NCBI GenBank assembly: GCA_028293725.1
Contig: JAQGOE010000314.1
Coordinates: 1-10,789, forward strand
DNA length: 10,789 nt
Source of the DNA: Gammaproteobacteria bacterium
GTDB taxonomy: Bacteria > Pseudomonadota > Gammaproteobacteria > Steroidobacterales > Steroidobacteraceae
Direction: 5' to 3'
Every line of letters starts with the position of its first letter. Positions within the stretch are counted from its first letter, which is position 1. Below the pieces are notes generated by a model. That model saw nothing but the letters and a program-made list of their open reading frames with translations. It was not told the DNA's origin and ran no database searches. The position numbers and the translations under genes were made by a program. Shown piece by piece: positions 5,947 to 10,789 of this stretch.

Positions 5947-6314
5947 AGCTTGCGGACTTCAGTGTGTTGTTGTGTGGGGTGTTGTTGAACGCCTTTGCGC
6001 AACTGTGGCTGAAGGCGGCGACTCGCATCAGTGGTCCGTTGGTCACGACCGACGGCCATATGATGAGCCGGGCCTTGCAGCTGCTGACCGTACCCTCATT
6101 GTGGTACGCGCTCACCGCGTATGGAGTGAGTGTCATTGTCTGGATCGTCGGGTTGTCGCGCGTGCCGGTGAGCCAGGCGTATCCACTGCTCTCGTTGGGG
6201 TACGTGTTGAATATTGGTTTGGCCTGGTGGCTGTTTGGCGAAGCGCCGAACGCACAACGGGTCATTGGCGTCGGCGTGATCATTGCCGGTGTAGTTCTCG
6301 TTGCGCGCTCGTGA
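5943..6314 (+). CDS. SMR/EamA-family ArnE/ArnF-like flippase subunit
   Basis: The 123-residue protein has four predicted membrane helices (about 3-24, 52-72, 77-97, 104-121). It resembles the small EmrE-like proteins ArnE and ArnF, which in enterobacteria together flip undecaprenyl-phosphate-L-Ara4N to the periplasmic side. Conserved pieces are AQLWLKAA (19-26) in the first helix, SQAYPLLSLGYVLN (77-90) and a terminal GVGVIIAGVVLV. The membrane Glu that EmrE uses for proton-coupled drug export is absent from helix 1 (Gln20 lies in that region), as in ArnE, which favours lipid flipping over drug efflux. Its ATG overlaps the arnT stop (ATGA). Only one such gene is present, where E. coli has two. 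It may act as a homodimer or have a partner elsewhere. Confidence 0.85.
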   Translation: MKLADFSVLLCGVLLNAFAQLWLKAATRISGPLVTTDGHMMSRALQLLTVPSLWYALTAYGVSVIVWIVGLSRVPVSQAYPLLSLGYVLNIGLAWWLFGEAPNAQRVIGVGVIIAGVVLVARS

Positions 6315-6319
6315 GGTGA
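6313..6319 (+). promoter_or_regulatory. Strong ribosome-binding site of arnB overlapping the preceding stop
   Basis: GAGGTGA is a perfect 7-base anti-Shine-Dalgarno match and includes bases of the TGA stop (6312-6314) of the SMR gene. GAGG ends 6 nt before the ATG at 6323 but only 3 nt before the adjacent GTG at 6320, which favours 6323. Confidence 0.6.
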
Positions 6320-6322
6320 GTG

Positions 6323-7447
6323 ATGACCAAGATGCTGCCCTTTACGCGTCCTACACTCGACGAAGAAACCATTCAGTCGGTCGTCGAGGTGTTGCGGTCC
6401 GGATGGCTGGCGAGCGGCCCGAAGGTGGCCGCGCTCGAAGCCGAGTTGTCGCGTTATCTCGGGGGTCGCCCGATACGCACGCAGACATCGGCCACCGCCG
6501 GAATGGAGATGGCGCTGCGGGCGTGCGGCATCGGCCCCGGTGACGAGGTCATCACACCCGCATTGAGCTTTGTGGCGACGGCTAACGTCATTTGTCGGGT
6601 TGGCGCGCATCCGGTATTTGTGGACGTGGAACTCGATTCGCGCAACATCGACCTCGACCAGGTCGAGGCCGCCATCACTGCGCGTACGCGGGCAATCATG
6701 CCAGTGCATTTCGGCGGACTCCCGGTCGACATGGATCGCCTCTATGCGATTGCGAACCGCCACAAGCTGCGCGTCATTGAAGACGCCGCGCACGCCATCG
6801 GGTCTGCCTGGCACGGGCGCCTCATCGGCAGCTTTGGCGACCTGGTCTGCTTCAGCTTCCACCCCAACAAGAACATGACCACCATCGAGGGTGGCGCGAT
6901 TTCCGGCGGCTCGCCCGAGGAGCTCAAGGCGATCGAGTTGGAGCGCTGGCATGGCCAGGTGAAGTCGGGTATTGACGGCTTTGATACCCTGATCGCGGGC
7001 GGCAAGTCGAATCTGTCGGATGTGGCGGCTGCGGTGGGCCTCGGCCAGTTGCGCCGGCTCGAGGAATTCAACGCGCGACGGCGCGAGCTGGTGGCTCGCT
7101 ATTACGATCTCTGGCAGGACAATCCGCCTGTGCGTCTGCCGGAGCGTGGCGATGAAGGGCATAGCTGGCACGTACTCACGGTACTGGTACCGTTCGAAAC
7201 GGTCCGTATGTCCCGGCCGCAGTTCATGGAAGCCATGAAGGAGCACGGCATTGCCGTTGGTATGCACTATCCGGCGATTCATCTTTTCACCGTCTACAAG
7301 GCGATGGGGTATCGGGAGGGGCAATTCCCGAACGCGGAGCGAATCGGCCGGCAGACCGTAACGCTGCCGCTCTTTCCGACCATGGAGCTTGCGGACGTCG
7401 ATAGAGTAGTAACAGCGGTGACACAGGTTCTGAAGGGGAGGGCGTAG
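6323..7447 (+). CDS. arnB: UDP-4-amino-4-deoxy-L-arabinose--oxoglutarate aminotransferase
   Basis: This PLP-dependent aminotransferase of the DegT/DnrJ/EryC1/StrS family converts UDP-4-keto-pentose to UDP-L-Ara4N with glutamate as donor. From the ATG at 6323 it is 374 residues, close to the usual 379-385. Seen: the N-terminal PFTRPTLDEETI block, SGPKVAALE (31-39), cofactor-binding TSATAGMEMALRACGI (55-70), EVITPALSFVATANVI (75-90), the PLP-ring aspartate in VIEDAAHAIG (Asp154), and the Schiff-base lysine Lys183 in SFHPNKNMTTIEGG. These match ArnB (SFHxxKNxTxxEGG in E. coli). GTG at 6320 is directly before the ATG and would add one residue. Its stop is immediately followed by the arnC ATG. Other sugar aminotransferases of the family have similar motifs; the six neighbouring arn genes make ArnB the clear choice. 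Confidence 0.94.
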   Translation: MTKMLPFTRPTLDEETIQSVVEVLRSGWLASGPKVAALEAELSRYLGGRPIRTQTSATAGMEMALRACGIGPGDEVITPALSFVATANVICRVGAHPVFVDVELDSRNIDLDQVEAAITARTRAIMPVHFGGLPVDMDRLYAIANRHKLRVIEDAAHAIGSAWHGRLIGSFGDLVCFSFHPNKNMTTIEGGAISGGSPEELKAIELERWHGQVKSGIDGFDTLIAGGKSNLSDVAAAVGLGQLRRLEEFNARRRELVARYYDLWQDNPPVRLPERGDEGHSWHVLTVLVPFETVRMSRPQFMEAMKEHGIAVGMHYPAIHLFTVYKAMGYREGQFPNAERIGRQTVTLPLFPTMELADVDRVVTAVTQVLKGRA

Positions 7448-8464
7448 ATGAGTGCGACTTTGTCGGTCGTCATTCCCGTCTACAACGAGGAGGCGGGTCT
7501 AGCGTCACTGTACGCGCGGCTTTATCCGGAGCTCGATAAGCTCGGGCGGCAATACGAAGTCATTTTCGTGGACGATGGCAGCAGCGATCGTTCAGTTGCA
7601 TTGCTGCGGGAACAGTTTCAACGTCGGCCCGATACAACCCGGGTCGTCGTGCTTGCGCGTAACGCCGGACAGCACATGGCGATCCTCGCCGGTTTTGCCC
7701 AGTCACGCGGCGACTATGTCATCACGCTCGATGCGGACCTCCAGAACCCGCCTGAAGAGATCGCCAAGATCGTCTTCGCAATGGATGAAGGTGCGGACTA
7801 CGTCGGTACCATTCGCGCCCGTCGGCACGACGTGTATTGGCGCAAGGCGGCCTCCCGTCTGATGAATCGGATCCGCGAGCGGACCACCTCGATCAGTATC
7901 ACTGACCAGGGTTGTATGTTGCGCGGCTATCATCGCAACATTGTCGAGGCGATCAACCGCTGTCTCGAAGTGAGCACCTATGTTCCGGCGCTGGGCTATA
8001 CGTTTGCCCGCCATCCGGTGGAAATCGAGGTCGCCCACGCGCAGCGCCAGGCGGGAGTGTCAAAGTATTCGCTCTACCGCCTCATCCGGCTCAACTTCGA
8101 CCTCATGACCGGGTTCTCGGTGGCGCCGCTGCAGTTCTTCACGATGGCCGGTACCGCGCTCGCGCTCCTATCGCTCGCCGGAGTAGTTGGACTCGCGATT
8201 CGCCGCCTCGTGGTAGGGCCGGAAGCGGAGGGCGTGTTTACCCTGTTCGGCATCGCGTTCTTCCTGATCGGGGTGTTGTTGATTGGTCTCGGCGTTGTTG
8301 GGGAGTATGTGGGCCGCATCTATGAGCAGGTGCGCCAGCGGCCTCGCTACATGGTGGCGGCGATCCTGGAGGAGGGAGCGCAGGCAGACGACTCCACGCA
8401 GAGATTACGTCAGCCAGTAACAGACCCGCAGCTGCGCAGCCCGCACTCGGTCGGGGAAGTGTAA
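7448..8464 (+). CDS. arnC: Undecaprenyl-phosphate 4-deoxy-4-formamido-L-arabinose transferase
   Basis: This GT2 glycosyltransferase loads formylated L-Ara4N from UDP onto undecaprenyl phosphate at the cytoplasmic face of the inner membrane. The GT-A domain shows SVVIPVYNEE (6-15), VDDGSSD (41-47), LARNAGQHMAILAGF (69-83), the metal-binding DAD at 95-97 and ITDQGCMLRGYHRNIVEAI (151-169), the last resembling the ArnC GCMLRAY block. Two C-terminal membrane helices follow (about 229-251 and 263-288, ending VGEYVGRIYEQVRQRPRY, a common ArnC/DPM-type ending), then a hydrophilic tail of about 35 residues. At 338 residues it is somewhat longer than E. coli ArnC (322), the excess being that tail. The ATG abuts the arnB stop, and its TAA overlaps the next ATG by one base. 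Confidence 0.93.
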   Translation: MSATLSVVIPVYNEEAGLASLYARLYPELDKLGRQYEVIFVDDGSSDRSVALLREQFQRRPDTTRVVVLARNAGQHMAILAGFAQSRGDYVITLDADLQNPPEEIAKIVFAMDEGADYVGTIRARRHDVYWRKAASRLMNRIRERTTSISITDQGCMLRGYHRNIVEAINRCLEVSTYVPALGYTFARHPVEIEVAHAQRQAGVSKYSLYRLIRLNFDLMTGFSVAPLQFFTMAGTALALLSLAGVVGLAIRRLVVGPEAEGVFTLFGIAFFLIGVLLIGLGVVGEYVGRIYEQVRQRPRYMVAAILEEGAQADDSTQRLRQPVTDPQLRSPHSVGEV

Positions 8465-9393
8465 TGGGCACTACGAGAGCGGTCGTGTTCGGATATCACG
8501 ACGTTGGCGTCAGGTGTCTGCAAGTCTTGCTCTCGGCGGGCGTCGAGGTGCCGTTGGTCGTCACGACAAAGGATGATCCGAACGAGACCCAATGGTTCGC
8601 GAGCACTGCGGTCACGGCCGCGGACTATGGGCTGACCGTCGTTACGCCCGACGATGTGAATACTCCTGAGCTCGAGCAAACCGTCACGGAGCTGCGGCCC
8701 GACTTCGTGTTCTCGTTCTACTTTCGCTCCATGATTGGAGCCACCCTGCTGAATGCCGCTCGGTTGGGCGCACTGAACATTCATGGCTCGATGCTGCCTC
8801 GTTACCGCGGCCGGGCGCCGGTGAACTGGGCGATCCTGCATGGCGAGCGGGAGACCGGGGCTACGCTGCACTATATGAATGCCCGCGCGGATGCCGGCGA
8901 CATCGTCGATCAGCTCGCGGTACCCATCCTCGAGAACGACGAGGCTCGCGATATTTTCGGGAAGGTCACGGTTTCCGCGGAGATCATTCTCGCGCGCTCG
9001 CTGCCGGGTTTGATCGCCGGCACGGCTCCCAGGTTGCCGCAGCAGCTCCAGGCGGGACAGTACTTCGGCCGGCGACGTCCGGAAGACGGCCGGATCGACT
9101 GGGCCGCTGGCGCGCGGGACATCCATAACCTGGTGCGGGCCGTTGCGCCGCCTTTCCCGGGAGCCTTCGGGCAGATCGACGGCGAGCGGTGGATGATCCA
9201 CAAGACCCGGGTGGAGCCGCGTACCATCGAGCCATCTACCCGGGCGCGGCTGTTCGGTGCCGACGGGCACTGTTATGTGGCCTGTCGCGATGGCGGTGTG
9301 CTGCGCATTCTGGCGGCGTCGAACGATTCGGGTCCGGTCGATCTGGCCGTGGCGGCACGCGAGCTGCAGCAGCATCCGGTCACCCTGAGCTGA
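8464..9393 (+). CDS. arnA: UDP-4-amino-4-deoxy-L-arabinose formyltransferase (stand-alone ArnA N-terminal domain)
   Basis: This enzyme uses N10-formyltetrahydrofolate to formylate UDP-L-Ara4N to UDP-L-Ara4FN, a step that pushes the pathway toward the lipid carrier. The 309-residue protein corresponds to the N-terminal formyltransferase half of the ~660-residue E. coli ArnA. Seen: VVFGYHDVG (7-15), then the catalytic NIHGSMLPRYRGRAPVNW (105-122) with Asn105 and His107 (E. coli Asn102/His104), Asp143 in NARADAGDIV (E. coli Asp140), FGRRRPEDG, and HNLVRAVAPPFPGAF, then a C-terminal beta-barrel (about 205-300). All three catalytic residues are there. The protein ends without a dehydrogenase domain, which is encoded separately at 3220. 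Other folate-dependent sugar formyltransferases and methionyl-tRNA formyltransferase share the NxHGSLLPxYRG motif, but the N-terminus and neighbours fit ArnA. Confidence 0.92.
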   Translation: MGTTRAVVFGYHDVGVRCLQVLLSAGVEVPLVVTTKDDPNETQWFASTAVTAADYGLTVVTPDDVNTPELEQTVTELRPDFVFSFYFRSMIGATLLNAARLGALNIHGSMLPRYRGRAPVNWAILHGERETGATLHYMNARADAGDIVDQLAVPILENDEARDIFGKVTVSAEIILARSLPGLIAGTAPRLPQQLQAGQYFGRRRPEDGRIDWAAGARDIHNLVRAVAPPFPGAFGQIDGERWMIHKTRVEPRTIEPSTRARLFGADGHCYVACRDGGVLRILAASNDSGPVDLAVAARELQQHPVTLS

Positions 9394-9395
9394 TA

Positions 9396-10292
9396 TTGGC
9401 GACCATCGCACTCAAGATTGACGTCGACACCTATCGGGGTACACGCGAAGGTGTTCCACGATTGGCACAGGTGCTGACTCGGGTCGGTGCGGGGGCAACC
9501 TTCCTCTTCAGTGTCGGCCCCGATCACACCGGCCGCGCGATCAAACGCGTGTTCCGGCCCGGATTCATGGGCAAGGTGAAACGAACCTCGGTCCTGGAGC
9601 ACTACGGGCTGAAGACCCTGATGTACGGCGTGCTGCTTCCGGGGCCGCACATCGGCAGACGTTGCCGCTCGTTTATGCAGGAGATCGCGCGAAGCGGCTT
9701 CGAAGTGGGCGTGCACACCTATGACCACATCAAGTGGCAGGATGGCGTAGCGAACGCAAGCGAACCGTGGACGCGTCGCGAGCTCACGCTCGCGCTCGAA
9801 GAGTTTGTGAAAGTGTTCGGGCAGCGTCCCGTCGTGCACGGCGCCGCCGGTTGGCAGGTAAATGCTTACGTACCCGCTCTGGAGCAGGAGCTGGGGTTTC
9901 GTTATGCTTCTGACACGCGAGGGGTGTGTCCATTCGTGCCGGTCGTGGCGGGAGCGGAGGTGGCGGTGCCTCAACTGCCGACGACATTGCCGACTCTGGA
10001 CGAGTTGATTGGTCGGCCGGATCTGGAAGGTGTGGATCCGGTGGATCATCTGCTCGCCCTGACGGCGGCGGACGCCGAGCGCGATCACGTGTTCACACTG
10101 CACGCGGAATTGGAAGGCGGCGCCTATCTTGAATCGTTCGAGCGCCTGCTGCGTATCTGGCATTCTCGTGGGGTACGCCTCACTGATCTCGCGACGTATG
10201 CCGGAACGCTGGATGTCAAAAAGCTGCCACGGTGCAAGATCGTGGCGGGCACTGTGCCGGGACGTTCTGGAGTCCTTGCTTCCCAGGTGTAG
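9396..10292 (+). CDS. arnD: 4-deoxy-4-formamido-L-arabinose-phosphoundecaprenol deformylase
   Basis: This NodB-homology (CE4-type) deformylase removes the formyl group from undecaprenyl-phosphate-L-Ara4FN, leaving the Und-P-L-Ara4N used by ArnT. The TTG at 9396 gives 298 residues against 296 in E. coli, beginning MATIALKIDVDTYRGTREGV with Asp9 and Asp11 at the same positions as in E. coli ArnD. Also seen: FSVGPDHTGR (38-47), metal-site VGVHTYDH (104-111; His107, His111), GAAGWQVN (149-156), SDTRGVCPF (172-180), QLPTTLPTLDELIGR (193-207) and HAELEGGAY (236-244). No ATG fits: the open frame continues upstream inside the formyltransferase gene, where no family sequence is encoded, and CTG (9390) is the only other near start. 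It follows the formyltransferase stop by 2 nt with a poor ribosome site, suggesting translational coupling. It ends in tandem TAGTAG stops. Confidence 0.92.
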   Translation: MATIALKIDVDTYRGTREGVPRLAQVLTRVGAGATFLFSVGPDHTGRAIKRVFRPGFMGKVKRTSVLEHYGLKTLMYGVLLPGPHIGRRCRSFMQEIARSGFEVGVHTYDHIKWQDGVANASEPWTRRELTLALEEFVKVFGQRPVVHGAAGWQVNAYVPALEQELGFRYASDTRGVCPFVPVVAGAEVAVPQLPTTLPTLDELIGRPDLEGVDPVDHLLALTAADAERDHVFTLHAELEGGAYLESFERLLRIWHSRGVRLTDLATYAGTLDVKKLPRCKIVAGTVPGRSGVLASQV

Positions 10293-10789
10293 TAGTTCCG
10301 GATCGCGTCGTCCGCGCCGCCTCCCGATTGCCGTTGGGCAGCTTGTCGCCCTGGCTACCCTGGTCAGTACATCCGGGTGCATTCACTACGAGCCACGACC
10401 CTTGCCGCCCGAGCAGGTCGCTGCAACCTTCTCTGAGCGCAAGCTGGATGCCCCGAAGTTGCGGGCGGTTCTGGATGCGAAGCTGCCGGCCCGCGTTGGG
10501 GAGTGGCCACGGCGGAGCTGGGACCGGGCTGACCTGCTCGTGGCAATGTTGTATTACAACGATGCCGTCGCGGAAGGGCGCGCCAACTTCGCTGTGGTGA
10601 TCGCGGGACGCCGCACGGCGCGCGAGCGACCCAACCCCACGATCGCTCTCCTGACGGAATACGCCAACGAGGGCAATCAGCTCACCCAATACGCCACCCA
10701 GAATGGCGGTGCGCCGTTGTGGCTGTGGGGACTGACTCCCGATCTGCCCCTCGACCTCGGCACCCGGCGCTCGGCGCGTATCGCGGTTG
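10276..10789 (+). CDS. TolC-family outer-membrane efflux lipoprotein, 5' part only
   Basis: The frame is open to the window edge (171 complete codons from the TTG at 10276). No ATG precedes the signal peptide, so the start is uncertain; TTG 10276 overlaps arnD by 17 nt and has CTGGAG just upstream (short spacing), while CTG 10267 is an alternative. The N-terminus looks like a lipoprotein signal: basic RRPRR, hydrophobic LPIAVGQLVALATLV, then STSGC with Cys35 as the likely lipidated residue (Thr at -3 is not ideal for a lipobox). The mature part has RPNPTIALLTEYAN followed by GAPLWLWGLTPDLPLDLGTRRSARI, the early signature of TolC-type outer-membrane channels of RND efflux systems. The likely role is the outer-membrane duct of a tripartite pump. 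Whether pump genes follow, or whether it works with the lipid A pathway, is outside the window. Confidence 0.75.
   Translation, partial: MLPRCSSSGSRRPRRLPIAVGQLVALATLVSTSGCIHYEPRPLPPEQVAATFSERKLDAPKLRAVLDAKLPARVGEWPRRSWDRADLLVAMLYYNDAVAEGRANFAVVIAGRRTARERPNPTIALLTEYANEGNQLTQYATQNGGAPLWLWGLTPDLPLDLGTRRSARIAV

Noticed and set aside
5903..7324. Long antisense open frame (473 codons) across the SMR gene and arnB
   Set aside because: It lies opposite genes with full family motifs, has no recognisable domains, is rich in Arg/His/Pro as expected for a mirror frame in GC-rich DNA, and has no ribosome site.
9189..9395. Upstream extension of arnD to an ATG at 9189
   Set aside because: It would overlap the formyltransferase by about 200 nt and add about 69 residues with no ArnD similarity; TTG at 9396 gives the family N-terminus.
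10293..10320. Terminator between arnD and the TolC-like gene
   Set aside because: No hairpin plus T-run seen, and the genes probably overlap.
8410..10382. Two long antisense open frames opposite the formyltransferase and arnD
   Set aside because: Shadow frames in GC-rich coding DNA with low-information, Arg/His/Gln-rich translations.

Overview
The window reads as GC-rich chromosome from a proteobacterium. The closest overall impression is a beta-/gammaproteobacterium of the Burkholderia/Ralstonia or Xanthomonadales-Steroidobacter sort. This rests on a pobA/AraC-regulator pair and on an L-Ara4N (arn) operon with split arnA in an order I associate with betaproteobacteria. No RNA genes, mobile elements or CRISPR arrays were seen. 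All DNA except three short gaps (849-918, 1807-1921, 3098-3219) is coding, and no gap exceeds 300 bases.

Left part (1-3097). A MotA/TolQ/ExbB-type proton-channel protein on the minus strand starts at 848 and runs off the left edge. Upstream of it on the same strand lies an AraC/XylS-family regulator (919-1806). This regulator is divergent from pobA (start re-assigned to 1922, end 3097), which encodes 4-hydroxybenzoate 3-monooxygenase with all the substrate-contact residues I could check. The layout is that of the familiar 4-hydroxybenzoate to protocatechuate step controlled by a divergent AraC-type activator.

Right part (3220-10292). Seven tightly packed plus-strand genes make up a nearly complete 4-amino-4-deoxy-L-arabinose (L-Ara4N) lipid A modification pathway. 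In order they are: a stand-alone UDP-glucuronate oxidative decarboxylase (ArnA dehydrogenase / U4kpxs type), ArnT, one SMR-family ArnE/F-like flippase subunit, ArnB, ArnC, a stand-alone ArnA formyltransferase, and ArnD. Junctions are 15 nt, a 4-nt overlap, 5-8 nt, 0 nt, a 1-nt overlap and 2 nt, so one transcript with translational coupling is likely. Inferred flow: UDP-GlcA -> UDP-4-keto-pentose (decarboxylase) -> UDP-L-Ara4N (ArnB) -> UDP-L-Ara4FN (formyltransferase) -> Und-P-L-Ara4FN (ArnC) -> Und-P-L-Ara4N (ArnD) -> flipped by the SMR protein -> transferred to lipid A by ArnT. The expected phenotype is resistance to polymyxin and other cationic peptides. No ugd (UDP-glucose dehydrogenase) and no pmrAB/phoPQ lies in the window.

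Right edge (about 10276-10789). A TolC-family outer-membrane efflux lipoprotein begins overlapping the end of arnD, probably at a TTG codon, and runs off the window.

The genes belong to known families. The least explained sequence is the 122-nt leader between pobA and the arn operon. It holds four complementary segments that could pair in mutually exclusive ways, the last overlapping the ribosome-binding site of the first arn gene, plus a G/C hairpin and a CTTAAG PmrA-box-like half-site.
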